A DNA stretch of 12,473 nt from JBCBXA01 sp039816825 (GCA_039816825.1 JBCBXA010000084.1:1-12473); one strand, 5' to 3'. Positions 1 through 7,729 are shown, counted from the stretch's first letter. Notes: generated by a model not told the origin, from the sequence alone. Made by a program: numbers and translations.

Positions 1-470
1 TCGGAGACCAGCAGGCGACCCACTTTGTCCGCCTGCTTCTGACCTAGGATGTGCTTGATTTTGCGGTGTGTCTTTGTGTCGTCAGACCCGTATTGCACCA
101 AATCAAGCGCGTCAGATCGTACAGCAAACGGCTCCAGAACCGTGTCGAACTTCGCACCGGCAACAAAGACTTCGCAGGCTTCAGATGTGCAGACCATGGT
201 GGCTTTCGCGCCAGATGGAACATAGACGCCCTCTGGCTCACCATCCCACACATCCACGCCACGACCACCCAGGGCCTGCGCTGAGAAACCTTCGACCTCC
301 ACGTCCACGCTGCCGGTGGCCGGAACGATGCAAGTTTCATAACCGGGCACTTGATAGTCGAAAGCCTGCCCCCGCGTGAGTTTGACGATGTTGAAGTAGT
401 TCAGTGGCACGAGCGAATCGTCAGCATCGACGATCGCCTGATTTTGATTGTCAAACGGCGCAATATGCAT
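1..470 (-). CDS. iolB: 5-deoxy-glucuronate isomerase IolB (N-terminal part, runs off the left edge)
   Basis: IolB converts 5-deoxy-D-glucuronate to 5-dehydro-2-deoxy-D-gluconate, the substrate of the adjacent kinase, in cytosolic myo-inositol catabolism. Reading the minus strand from the ATG at 470-468 gives 156 uninterrupted codons up to the window edge, out of roughly 260-270 usual for the family. The protein starts MHIAPFDNQNQAIVDAD and near the visible end has HRKIKHILGQKQADKVGRLL, matching the IolB/KduI-type cupin segment just before the metal-binding part, which lies outside the window. The start is 5 bp after the iolC stop, so it is the third gene of an iolD-iolC-iolB operon and probably translationally linked to iolC. 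The 3' end and C-terminal cupin are not visible. Identification rests on recognised sequence similarity and on the operon. Confidence 0.88.
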   Translation of the reverse strand, partial: MHIAPFDNQNQAIVDADDSLVPLNYFNIVKLTRGQAFDYQVPGYETCIVPATGSVDVEVEGFSAQALGGRGVDVWDGEPEGVYVPSGAKATMVCTSEACEVFVAGAKFDTVLEPFAVRSDALDLVQYGSDDTKTHRKIKHILGQKQADKVGRLLVS

Positions 471-475
471 GGGGC

Positions 476-1474
476 TTACGTGGCCTCCGTTGGTCCTGGA
501 TGATCGGCGAGAAAGGCTTCCAGTTCGGAAGCCACGGGCATAGCCGGAGCGCAACCGACTTTGGCCACGACGATGGATGCGCAGGCGGAGCCACGCAGGA
601 TGGCGTCCTTCAGATCGGTGCCGTTGGCGAGTGAGGCCAGCAATCCGGCCATAAAGCTGTCGCCTGCGCCCGTCGGCTTGAGGGCGGTGACCGGGTATAT
701 GCCCGTCTTGATCTCATCGCCCTCGGCAAAGGTTATCGCGCCTTCCGGGCCCATCTTGTAGACCACCAAAGCCGCGCTGGAGTCGGCCAGGTCGCGCGCC
801 TTAGCCAAGCCCTTTTCGATGCCTCCTGCCATGAAGCCGAATTCTTCATCATTGCCCACAATGACATCTGCAAGCGCGCCGGCTCGTGATAGAACATCTT
901 CAGCAACCGCCGGAGACGGCCAGGAATAGGGCCGGTAGTCCACGTCAAAAATGATCGGTATGCCCGCCGTCTTCGCCAACTCAAAAGCACGGAAAGCTGC
1001 GCTGCGCGAAGGCTCGGCAGCAAAGACGGTACCCGCAGTCACGAGGGCACCGTATGCAGAATAATCGACGGCCTCGACGTCTTCCACACTCATCTGAAAG
1101 TCAGCCGCTCCATTGCGATAGATGACAGACTGATGGTCCTCTACGCGGCTTTCATATACCGCCAGCGAGTTGCGGAACTCTCCGCCAACCGGAGTGACGT
1201 GACTGGTGCCAACACCGTATTTCTCAAGCTGATTGTTGCAACATCGGCCAATAGCGTCATCTGAGACGCGCGTCACCAGATCAGCCTGACAACCCAGCTT
1301 CACCAGGCCGGCTGCAATGTTAGCCGAGGAGCCACCCATGCCGACAAACAATGTCTCGGCATCCTCTGTGGCGGTGCCCGGGGGCTCGGGGCAAAGATCC
1401 ATTCCCACGCGCCCGACGACCACAAAGGCCTTTCGCGCGAGGCAATCCTTCAGAGTTTCAAGTGTGAGGGTCAT
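476..1474 (-). CDS. iolC: 5-dehydro-2-deoxygluconokinase IolC (PfkB family)
   Basis: A 332-residue PfkB-family sugar kinase that phosphorylates 5-dehydro-2-deoxygluconate with ATP, a cytosolic step of myo-inositol breakdown. Visible signatures are the PfkB N-terminal block GMGGSSANIAAG at about residues 45-56 and the C-terminal nucleotide-binding block PTGAGDSFMAG with the catalytic Asp at about residue 272. The chosen start is the ATG at 1474-1472 (MTLTLETLKD). It overlaps the iolD stop by one base (TGATG), the usual arrangement for translational coupling. An upstream in-frame start at 1573 would add 33 residues that merely read through the end of iolD in another frame and resemble no kinase. 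Full length for the family. Flanking iolD and iolB make IolC much more likely than another PfkB sugar kinase such as a 2-keto-3-deoxygluconate kinase. Confidence 0.93.
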   Translation of the reverse strand: MTLTLETLKDCLARKAFVVVGRVGMDLCPEPPGTATEDAETLFVGMGGSSANIAAGLVKLGCQADLVTRVSDDAIGRCCNNQLEKYGVGTSHVTPVGGEFRNSLAVYESRVEDHQSVIYRNGAADFQMSVEDVEAVDYSAYGALVTAGTVFAAEPSRSAAFRAFELAKTAGIPIIFDVDYRPYSWPSPAVAEDVLSRAGALADVIVGNDEEFGFMAGGIEKGLAKARDLADSSAALVVYKMGPEGAITFAEGDEIKTGIYPVTALKPTGAGDSFMAGLLASLANGTDLKDAILRGSACASIVVAKVGCAPAMPVASELEAFLADHPGPTEAT

Positions 1475-3369
1475 CAGATGCCCGGGCGCTGTTTGGGGCG
1501 GTTTGACTCCCAATCCGCATGGGCGTCGAGCACCTTCTGGCTGTTGGAAACAGAAGGAGTTCCCACCTCCCACCAGGCGTGACCTTCGGTGGTCCAGCCT
1601 TCATAGGCATCCACGTTCATCACGAGCACGGTCGTGCGGTCCGCGGCTTGAGCGCGCTTGAATGCGGCCTCGAGCTCGGCGGGATTGGCACACGTCTCCG
1701 CCAGTGCGCCCATGGATTTTGCATGAGCCTCAAAATCCACGCTCACCTGCTCCACGGCGGTTGGTGTGTCGGCAATCAGATTGTTGAAGCTCTCATTTCC
1801 AGTGTTGTTCTGGAGCTTGTTGATGACCGCGAAGCCTCCATTGTCGAGCACCAGAATGATAAGCTTCTTGGCCGTGAGAACCGACGAATAGATGTCGGAA
1901 TTCATCAGCAAATAAGAACCGTCTCCACAGAACACGATCGTATCGCGCTCCGGCTCCAATTGGGTCTGAGCAATCCGCGCGCCCCACGCGCCCGCAATTT
2001 CATAGCCCATGCACGAAAAACCGAACTCAACGTCCACTGTACCGGTTTCCAGCGTGCGCCAGTTCGCGGTGACTTCTGCGGGCAGACCACCCGCTGCAGC
2101 AACCACCCTGTCTCGAGGGTCGCAATTGCGATTCACGACACCGATGGCCTGCGCATAGGAATTCGGACCGTTTGCACCCAGGGAGTCAGGAGCGGTGTTC
2201 CTAGCGACATAGTCTGTCCATTCAGCCCGAACCGACTTCGCTCGGCTCACCCAGCTTTCGGAAGCCTTGTGGTTGCCCAGACCCTCATGAAGCGCCAAAA
2301 GGCCAAGTTTTGCGTCCCCAACAACAGGGAGCGACCGATGCTTACCCGCATCATGCCGCGCAGCGTTCAAAGAGATGAGCTGTGCATTGCGGTCGAAAGC
2401 GGTCCACGAGCCGGTCGTGAAGTCCTGCAGTCTCGTGCCGACGGCCAGAATGACGTCTGCCTCCGCCGCGACAGTGTTTGCGCTGTCGGAGCCGGTCACC
2501 CCCACCGGGCCGATGTTGAGAGGATGCTCGTCCTTCAGGTTGGCGCGTCCAGCTATGGTCTCGATGACCGGGATATCGTGGGCCTCGGCAAACTCTGTGA
2601 GCTCGACCACCGCACCGGAATACTGCACGCCACCACCCGCAATGATGACGGGACGTTCGGCAACTTTGAGCGCCTGAACAGCATCGGCGAGCTCGACCTC
2701 GTCCGGGTGCTGCCGCCGAACGCGGTGCACGCGCTTCTCAAACATCTCCTCTGGATAGTCATGGGCCCAGCCCTGAACATCCTGCGGCAGACCGATGAAA
2801 GCCGGGCCACAATCAGCCGGGTCCAGCATGGTCGCCAGTGCATTCGGCAGCGACTGGATGATCTGAGCAGGATGCGTAATGCGATCCCAATAGCGCGAAA
2901 CAGCGCGGAAACTGTCGTTCAGACCCAAAGTCGGATCACCGAAATGTTCCAACTGCTGCAAAACTGGGTCGGGCAAACGTGTGATGAAAGTGTCCCCACA
3001 CAGCATCAACATCGGCAGACGGTTGGCGTGGGCCAGCGCGGCAGCCGTCAGCAGATTGGCCGTGCCCGGCCCCGCAGAGGCCGTGCAGAACATAATCCGC
3101 TTGCGCAGATGGTATTTCGCATAACCCGCCGCGGCAAAGCCCATACCCTGCTCGTTCTGGCCTCGGTAGAGCGGCAATGCTTCACGATTTTCATAAAGCG
3201 CTTCGCCCAGGCACGTCACATTGCCATGACCAAAAATGCCAAAGCCGCCGCCGAAAACACGAACTTCTTCGCCATCGATGACGATGAACTGCTGTGCCAT
3301 CCAGCGCACGATTGCTTGAGCAACCGTCAGCCGGACGGAACCGCGCGCAGTCTCGAACTCGTTTGACAT
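1474..3369 (-). CDS. iolD: 3D-(3,5/4)-trihydroxycyclohexane-1,2-dione hydrolase IolD
   Basis: A 631-residue thiamine-diphosphate enzyme of the acetolactate synthase superfamily. IolD hydrolytically opens the inositol-derived ring of trihydroxycyclohexane-1,2-dione to give 5-deoxy-glucuronate. Visible features are the N-terminal PYR-domain segment YRGQNEQGMGFAAAGYAK with the ThDP-activating Glu near residue 73, a central domain, and the C-terminal cofactor motif starting GDGSYLLMN at about 482 and closing with DNGG near 509. The start is the ATG at 3369-3367, preceded 8 nt away by a strong Shine-Dalgarno (GGGAGGGGG, 3383-3375). A longer reading from 3462 would run through the palindromic operator and was rejected. 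It is the first gene of the minus-strand operon iolD-iolC-iolB and diverges from the plus-strand oxidoreductase gene. A repressor site overlaps its predicted promoter, implying induction by inositol or a derivative. Confidence 0.94.
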   Translation of the reverse strand: MSNEFETARGSVRLTVAQAIVRWMAQQFIVIDGEEVRVFGGGFGIFGHGNVTCLGEALYENREALPLYRGQNEQGMGFAAAGYAKYHLRKRIMFCTASAGPGTANLLTAAALAHANRLPMLMLCGDTFITRLPDPVLQQLEHFGDPTLGLNDSFRAVSRYWDRITHPAQIIQSLPNALATMLDPADCGPAFIGLPQDVQGWAHDYPEEMFEKRVHRVRRQHPDEVELADAVQALKVAERPVIIAGGGVQYSGAVVELTEFAEAHDIPVIETIAGRANLKDEHPLNIGPVGVTGSDSANTVAAEADVILAVGTRLQDFTTGSWTAFDRNAQLISLNAARHDAGKHRSLPVVGDAKLGLLALHEGLGNHKASESWVSRAKSVRAEWTDYVARNTAPDSLGANGPNSYAQAIGVVNRNCDPRDRVVAAAGGLPAEVTANWRTLETGTVDVEFGFSCMGYEIAGAWGARIAQTQLEPERDTIVFCGDGSYLLMNSDIYSSVLTAKKLIILVLDNGGFAVINKLQNNTGNESFNNLIADTPTAVEQVSVDFEAHAKSMGALAETCANPAELEAAFKRAQAADRTTVLVMNVDAYEGWTTEGHAWWEVGTPSVSNSQKVLDAHADWESNRPKQRPGI

Positions 3370-3436
3370 GGAAGCCCCCTCCCAGAAGCGTTTGGCCGTG
3401 CCGCGAGCGCCCATTGACCGCCCGCCTGAAAACGAC

Positions 3437-3464
3437 GATAGGAGTTTTGCAACCGGTTGCAAAG
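3437..3464 (-). promoter_or_regulatory. Predicted sigma70-type promoter of iolDCB
   Basis: On the minus strand a -35-like TTGCAA (3464-3459) is followed after 16 bp by a -10-like TATCGT (3442-3437); each matches its consensus at four of six positions. The -35 box lies inside the palindrome at 3448-3465, so a bound LacI-type repressor would exclude RNA polymerase. This leaves a leader of about 60 nt before the iolD Shine-Dalgarno. It was picked by eye, and the operator sequence itself supplies the -35 match, so it is tentative. No convincing promoter could be chosen for the plus-strand operon: TTGACC at 3414-3419 has no good -10 box at normal spacing. Confidence 0.35.
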
Positions 3465-3465
3465 T
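3448..3465. promoter_or_regulatory. LacI-family operator in the divergent iolD / oxidoreductase promoter region
   Basis: TTTGCAACCGGTTGCAAA is a perfect 18-bp inverted repeat with a central CpG, the form expected for LacI/GalR-family operators, whose hinge-helix leucine inserts at a central CpG. It sits in the 124 bp between iolD (minus) and the first Gfo/Idh/MocA gene (plus). Its 14-bp core recurs exactly at 7770-7783 upstream of the only transcription factor gene in the window, a LacI-family protein. That pairing is the main evidence that the regulator acts here. From this position one bound dimer could repress both divergent operons. Confidence 0.85.
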
Positions 3466-3482
3466 GCCGGGATGCCGGTTCT

Positions 3483-3488
3483 GGGAGG
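3483..3488 (+). promoter_or_regulatory. Ribosome binding site setting a GTG start
   Basis: GGGAGG lies 5 nt before the GTG at 3494. This site decides the start of the first oxidoreductase gene. The ATG at 3368 in the same frame would put iolD leader DNA and the operator inside the coding region. Confidence 0.75.
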
Positions 3489-3493
3489 AAACC

Positions 3494-4621
3494 GTGGGAC
3501 AAAATCAATTTGGCATCGGCATTGTTGGCGGTGGCTACATGGGCAAAGCCCATGCAACCGCCTTTGCATCGGTTGGGGTCGCGTTCGAAACGCACCTCAA
3601 ACCAAGGCTCTTTTCAGTGGCAGCTTCCTCGCTGTCATCCGCAGAGCGCTACCGGGATGCCTTTGGCTACGAACGCGCCGCGGCAGACTGGCGGGCAGTG
3701 ATTGATGATGCCGAGGTTGATGCTGTCGTCATCGCATCTCCCCAGTCCACCCATCGCGAGATCGCAGAGGCGGCACTGGCCGCCGGCAAGCACGTGCTCT
3801 GCGAGAAACCGCTCGGCGCCACGCTGGCCGACTGCGAAGCGATGGTAGCAGCAGCAAAAGCTCATCCAGAACTGATCAATATGGTCGGTTTCAACTACCT
3901 GCGCACGCCGGTTTCGCAGCACGCTATCAATATGGTGCGCGATGGCAGGCTGGGGCAGATCGTGTCCTTCCGCGTGGATCACGCTGAGGATTTTCTGGCG
4001 GACCCGGCGACACCAGCGAACTGGCGCACGGAGAGCATGGAGGCGGGCACCATGGGTGATCTGGCGCCCCACCCGATCCATTGCGCGCTGTCCTTCATGG
4101 GCCCAGTGCAAGAAGTGATGGCGGTGGTCGAGACAGTTCACGCGGAGCGCCCGGGACAGAATGGCGGGCGCGTCGTCGTAACGAACGATGATCAGGTCAA
4201 TATGATCTTGCGCTTTGCCAACGGCGTCACAGGCACTCTGCACACAAGCCGCGTCTCGACTGGCACCAAAATGGGCCTTCGCTACGAAATTGTCGGCACT
4301 GAAGGCACACTGCGCTTTGACCAGGAAGAGCAGAACCAGCTCCATTTCTACAACACCCAGGACGCGCCAGAGGAACGCGGGTTCCGACGCGTCCTGTCCG
4401 GCCCGCAGCACCCGGATTATCTGATGTTCAACCAGGGTGAAGGTCACGGCACCGGCTATGTGGACCAGATCACCATGCAGGCGGCGGCATTTCTGAAATC
4501 GGTGGAGACCGGCAAGCCGGCCAGCCCGAGCTTCCAAGACGGGCTCACCGTCACGCGCATCTGCGATGCCGCGCTCAAATCATCCGAAACCCGTTCCTGG
4601 CAGAACGTCGACAACTCCTGA
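3494..4621 (+). CDS. Gfo/Idh/MocA-family oxidoreductase, probable inositol or keto-inositol dehydrogenase
   Basis: A 375-residue NAD(P)-dependent dehydrogenase of the Gfo/Idh/MocA family, which oxidises or reduces a sugar or cyclitol secondary alcohol in the cytosol. An N-terminal Rossmann fold carries GIVGGGYMGKAHA (residues 9-21). The family's catalytic Lys is in CEKP (Lys105). The D-x-x-x-H element is GDLAPHPIH (Asp189, His193). The C-terminal part is the usual open beta-sheet substrate domain. The GTG at 3494 is chosen for its GGGAGG ribosome site. The 42-residue extension from 3368 has no family resemblance. It heads a plus-strand operon with an IolE-like gene 12 bp downstream, divergent from iolD under a shared operator. 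IolG-type inositol 2-dehydrogenase or a scyllo-inositol/inosose dehydrogenase are the likeliest roles. The exact substrate cannot be read from the sequence. Confidence 0.85.
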   Translation: MGQNQFGIGIVGGGYMGKAHATAFASVGVAFETHLKPRLFSVAASSLSSAERYRDAFGYERAAADWRAVIDDAEVDAVVIASPQSTHREIAEAALAAGKHVLCEKPLGATLADCEAMVAAAKAHPELINMVGFNYLRTPVSQHAINMVRDGRLGQIVSFRVDHAEDFLADPATPANWRTESMEAGTMGDLAPHPIHCALSFMGPVQEVMAVVETVHAERPGQNGGRVVVTNDDQVNMILRFANGVTGTLHTSRVSTGTKMGLRYEIVGTEGTLRFDQEEQNQLHFYNTQDAPEERGFRRVLSGPQHPDYLMFNQGEGHGTGYVDQITMQAAAFLKSVETGKPASPSFQDGLTVTRICDAALKSSETRSWQNVDNS

Positions 4622-4633
4622 GAGGCTCGGCCC

Positions 4634-5524
4634 ATGACCATCCGTATCGGCAACGCACCCTGCTCCTGGGGCGTCGAGTTCGCAAATGATGACCGCAACC
4701 CGCCATGGCAGCAGGTTCTGAAGGAGTGCGCGGAAGCGGGCTATAAGGGCATAGAACTCGGACCCGTCGGCTACATGCCCGAGGACCCCGCCATCCTTCG
4801 CGACGGGTTGGCAGAGCATGATCTTGAGCTGATTGGCGGCGTGGTTTTTCGTGCGTTTCACGACCCCAGCGCTTGGGACGATGTGCTTGATGGCGCGGTG
4901 AGAACCTGCAAAGCACTCACCGCCCATGGCGCCGAGCACCTCGTGTTGATCGACTCCATCTCTCCACGCCGTGCGCCCACTGCGGGACGCTGGGACGAAG
5001 CGGAGCGGATGGATGATGCCGAGTGGACCAGCTATGTCGAGCGGATCCGCAACGTCGCCAAAATGGGATCGGAGGAGTACGGCCTAACAGTCGGCATCCA
5101 CGCCCACGCCGCAGGATTTATGGATTTTGAACCTGAACTCGAGCGCCTGCTGGACGAGGTGGACGAGTCCATCATGAAGATCTGCTTTGACACCGGTCAC
5201 CACTCCTATGCGGGGTTTGATCCGGTCGTCTTTATGCAGAAGCATGTGGGGCGCATTTCCTACATGCACTTCAAGGACATCGACCCAAAGGTGAAGGCAG
5301 ACGTCATCTCCAAGCGCATCGGCTTCTACGACGCGTGCGGCCAAGGCATCTTTTGCAACCTCGGCGAAGGCGACGTGGATTTCCCGGCGGTCCGGCAGAT
5401 CCTTCTCGACAATGGATTTGAGGGCTGGTGCACGGTGGAACAGGATTGCGACCCCACCCTGCCCGGGACACCCATGGAAGACGCCCGCTCCAACCGCGAA
5501 TATTTGCAGTCCATGGGCTTTTGA
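4634..5524 (+). CDS. IolE-like TIM-barrel protein (sugar phosphate isomerase/epimerase superfamily), possible inosose dehydratase or isomerase
   Basis: A 296-residue protein of the xylose isomerase-like TIM-barrel superfamily, which includes IolE (inosose dehydratase) and IolI (inosose isomerase). It opens with IRIGNAPCSWGVEF rather than the N-terminus usual in classical IolE. Its second half fits IolE better: IHAH at 155-158, CFDTGHHSYAG at 184-194, MHFKD at 211-215, and a GEGDVDFPAV segment followed by GWCTVEQD with Glu269. Asp186, His212 and Glu269 are the likely metal ligands by family analogy. The ATG at 4634 has a weak GAGAGG 5' of it and lies 12 bp after the previous stop. Sandwiched between two oxidoreductases in an iol-linked operon, it probably dehydrates, isomerises or eliminates from the keto product of one of them. 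IolE-type dehydratase is the first guess and IolI-type isomerase the alternative. Confidence 0.8.
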   Translation: MTIRIGNAPCSWGVEFANDDRNPPWQQVLKECAEAGYKGIELGPVGYMPEDPAILRDGLAEHDLELIGGVVFRAFHDPSAWDDVLDGAVRTCKALTAHGAEHLVLIDSISPRRAPTAGRWDEAERMDDAEWTSYVERIRNVAKMGSEEYGLTVGIHAHAAGFMDFEPELERLLDEVDESIMKICFDTGHHSYAGFDPVVFMQKHVGRISYMHFKDIDPKVKADVISKRIGFYDACGQGIFCNLGEGDVDFPAVRQILLDNGFEGWCTVEQDCDPTLPGTPMEDARSNREYLQSMGF

Positions 5525-5535
5525 CGGAGGCGACC

Positions 5536-6693
5536 ATGGCAAAACTGAACTGGGGCATGATCGGTGGTGGCGAAGGCAGCCAGATCGGCCCGGCACACCG
5601 CCTCAGCGCCGGTCTCGACGGCAATTTCCAGTTTGTCGCTGGCGCTTTGGACGCCAATGCCAAGGCTGGCCGCGACTATGGGCAGCGCCTCGGCATTGCA
5701 GTTGATAGAGCCTATGGCGACTGGCGAGAAATGCTCGAAGGCGAGCGTCATCGCGAAGACCGCATCGACCTGGTCACGGTGGCGACGCCGAACGCCACCC
5801 ATTTTGAGATCACAAAGGCCTTCCTCGAAGCCGGCTTTCACGTTCTGTGCGAAAAGCCCATGACCATGACGGTCGAAGAAGGCGAAGAGATCGTGAAGCT
5901 GACCCAGAGCAGCGATCGTATCTGCGCGGTGAACTATGGCTACACCGGCTACAGCCTCGTTCGCCATGCAAAAGCTATGGTGGCGCGCGGCGACCTTGGC
6001 AAAGTGCGAATGGTGATGGCTGAATTTGCCCACGGCCACCACGCCGATGCAGCAGATGCAGATAACCCAAGGGTCCGCTGGCGCTACGACCCGGCCCAGG
6101 CTGGCGTTTCCGCGCAGTTTGCCGACTGCGGAATTCACGCCCTCCACATGGCCAGCTTCATCTGCGGCCAAGAAGTGACGGACCTCTCTGCGGACTTCGT
6201 ATCAGGCATTGAAAGCCGCACTCTGGAAGACGATGCGATGGTCAACTTCCGGATGGACGGTGGCACCGCCGGGCGTTTGTGGACCTCCTCGATCGCCATA
6301 GGGCGCCAACACGGTTTGGCGATCCAAATCTTTGGCGAAACAGCCGGGCTGCGCTGGAGCCAGGAACATCCTAACCAGCTTTTCTACACTCCAGTTGGCC
6401 GGCGTACCCAAGTGATTGAGCGCGGAGAAGCCGGGCTCTCACCGGAAGCCGACCGCACGACGCGCGTCACCATCGGCCATGCCGAAGGTATGCCCCTGGC
6501 GTTCGCAAACATCTATCTCGATCTGGCCGAAGCCATCCGTGCACGGAAGGAAAACCGGACCATGGACACGGCCGCTGACCTCTATCCGAGGGCTGAAGAC
6601 GGCCTTCGGTCCATGGCAGCGGTTCATGCTGCAGTGGAGTCAGCAGGCAAGAGCGGACAGTGGGTGGATGCACGCCCACCCATGTTTCGCTGA
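5536..6693 (+). CDS. Gfo/Idh/MocA-family oxidoreductase, second paralogue
   Basis: A 385-residue NAD(P)-dependent oxidoreductase, distinct from the first paralogue. The nucleotide-binding loop is IGGGEGSQIGPAHR (residues 9-22), a variant seen in a Gfo/Idh/MocA subgroup found with cyclitol and keto-sugar genes. Catalytic elements are CEKP (Lys107) and FADCGIHALH (Asp197, His201). The C-terminal domain is of normal length. The ATG at 5536 follows GGAGG (5526-5530) and lies 11 bp after the IolE-like stop. A longer in-frame reading from 5428 lies wholly inside that upstream gene and was rejected. It is the last gene of the three-gene plus-strand operon and converges on the LacI gene after a 31-bp gap. 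Likely an inositol, inosose or related keto-cyclitol dehydrogenase or reductase. Substrate and direction are unknown. Confidence 0.85.
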   Translation: MAKLNWGMIGGGEGSQIGPAHRLSAGLDGNFQFVAGALDANAKAGRDYGQRLGIAVDRAYGDWREMLEGERHREDRIDLVTVATPNATHFEITKAFLEAGFHVLCEKPMTMTVEEGEEIVKLTQSSDRICAVNYGYTGYSLVRHAKAMVARGDLGKVRMVMAEFAHGHHADAADADNPRVRWRYDPAQAGVSAQFADCGIHALHMASFICGQEVTDLSADFVSGIESRTLEDDAMVNFRMDGGTAGRLWTSSIAIGRQHGLAIQIFGETAGLRWSQEHPNQLFYTPVGRRTQVIERGEAGLSPEADRTTRVTIGHAEGMPLAFANIYLDLAEAIRARKENRTMDTAADLYPRAEDGLRSMAAVHAAVESAGKSGQWVDARPPMFR

Positions 6694-6694
6694 T

Positions 6695-6724
6695 TTAGCC
6701 TCGGATGACTTAGCCTCCGATGAT
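6695..6724. repeat. Two tandem 15-bp units between convergent genes
   Basis: TTAGCCTCGGATGAC (6695-6709) is followed directly by TTAGCCTCCGATGAT (6710-6724), identical at 13 of 15 positions. The pair fills nearly all of the 31 bp between the convergent oxidoreductase and LacI stop codons. TCGGA (6701-6705) could pair with TCCGA (6716-6720) around a 10-nt loop, but the stem is short and has no T-tract, so it is not a convincing terminator. Probably a small local duplication. Confidence 0.6.
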
Positions 6725-7729
6725 CTATCCAAGGGGCGGCAGCGTCCCGCGATCCATCACCTGACCTTCAAACAGGCGGCTCTGCGGTGTCGCCTCCTTG
6801 TTGTCGAGAAGCTCAAGCAGGCGGTTGACCGAGGCACCAATGATCTCTTCGAGCGGTTGGTGAACAGTCGTCAGATTGATGTTCTGCCAACTCGCCATGG
6901 CCATGTCGTTGAAGCCGATGATTCCGACATCGCTCGGCACCTGGATGCCAGCCTCCTGAAGGGCGCTCATGGCACCCACAGACAACACATCGTCGCCGCA
7001 GAAGTAGCCTTCGGCCAACGCGTCATCGGCGGCGATCAACCGCTGCATCTCGGCGCGCCCAGCCGCAAAACTGTAGGCCGAAGCAAAGCTAACCGATGTC
7101 GAGACACCAGATGCAGACGCCGCCTCGCTAAGAAAGCCAGCCATACGATCCTGTGTTGACGTTGCCTCTTCGGGGCCGCCCAGGAAGGCGATGCGCTTAT
7201 AGTCGCGATCGAGCAACGCCCGAGCTGCAAGCGCGCCACAGCGTTCATTGTTCACAGCCAGCGTATCCACGGTCGGGCTATTGGTATATCGGCCAAACGT
7301 GTGCACCAGCGGAATACCAGAATGAGCGAACTCAGATACAGTTTCCGCCGGTAGTGTTGATGAAGCGATCAGCACGCCGTCAACCGAATAGCTTTGCAGC
7401 ATCTCCACTGGATTGGTGGCGCCCTCGGTATCACCGAGATTGACCAGCAAAGGCCGGTAGCCAACTGCCTGAATGGCACGGGTGAACTGATCGAACACCT
7501 CAAGGAAAATTGGATTTCGGAAATTGTCTGAAACCAACCCGATCAGCCGCGTTCGACGGGTGGTAAGGCTGGAAGCAAAGACACTGGGCCGATAGCCCAG
7601 CGCATCAGCCGCTTCCATGACCTTGCGCCGCGTCCGCGCTGAAACAGACGCGCCATCTGTAAAAGTGCGCGAAACAGCTGAGCGGGACACGCCGGCGCGC
7701 GCCGCAACATCTTTCAATGTGACTGCCAA
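6725..7729 (-). CDS. LacI-family transcriptional regulator, probable repressor of the inositol genes
   Basis: A 334-residue LacI/GalR-family regulator. The N-terminal helix-turn-helix is VTLKDVAARAGVSRSAVSRT (residues 3-22), followed by ALGYRP and a hinge helix with VFASSL (50-55). The hinge Leu is the residue that family members insert at a central CpG. Residues from about 62 onward form the periplasmic-binding-protein-like effector domain. The start is a TTG (7729-7727) preceded by GGGAGAGG; an in-frame TAG at 7750-7748 excludes a longer protein, and translation from TTG gives the canonical LacI N-terminus. A 14-bp palindrome upstream (7770-7783) matches the core of the site between iolD and the oxidoreductase operon, implying autoregulation and control of both inositol operons. 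The effector is presumably inositol or a pathway intermediate. Readthrough from the dehydrogenase operon upstream is possible, as no terminator is evident. Confidence 0.93.
   Translation of the reverse strand: MAVTLKDVAARAGVSRSAVSRTFTDGASVSARTRRKVMEAADALGYRPSVFASSLTTRRTRLIGLVSDNFRNPIFLEVFDQFTRAIQAVGYRPLLVNLGDTEGATNPVEMLQSYSVDGVLIASSTLPAETVSEFAHSGIPLVHTFGRYTNSPTVDTLAVNNERCGALAARALLDRDYKRIAFLGGPEEATSTQDRMAGFLSEAASASGVSTSVSFASAYSFAAGRAEMQRLIAADDALAEGYFCGDDVLSVGAMSALQEAGIQVPSDVGIIGFNDMAMASWQNINLTTVHQPLEEIIGASVNRLLELLDNKEATPQSRLFEGQVMDRGTLPPLG

Noticed and set aside
1232..1245. TGTTGCAACA palindrome inside iolC
   Set aside because: It is only 10 bp, lacks the ACCGGT centre shared by the two real sites, and is within coding sequence.
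1475..1573. Upstream start for iolC adding 33 residues
   Set aside because: It lies entirely inside the iolD coding region, while the internal ATG overlaps the iolD stop as expected for coupled genes.
1519..3366. A 615-codon open frame on the plus strand opposite iolD
   Set aside because: It is fully antisense to a convincing ThDP enzyme gene, its protein is rich in Arg, His and Cys with no recognisable motif, and long shadow frames are expected in GC-rich coding DNA.
3370..3462. Longer iolD start giving 31 extra residues
   Set aside because: It would place the operator and predicted promoter inside the coding sequence, while the ATG at 3369 has a strong ribosome site.
3368..3493. Longer start for the first oxidoreductase at the ATG at 3368
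   Set aside because: The added 42 residues have no family resemblance and cross the operator; GTG at 3494 with GGGAGG fits the family N-terminus.
3635..4537. A 300-codon minus-strand frame opposite the first oxidoreductase, and a similar one at 5326-6171 opposite the second
   Set aside because: Both are antisense to genes with intact family motifs and have low-complexity compositions typical of shadow frames.
5350..5365. TTTTGCAACC resembling an operator half-site inside the IolE-like gene
   Set aside because: The second half is absent (CTCGGCG follows) and it lies mid-gene, so chance similarity is likely.
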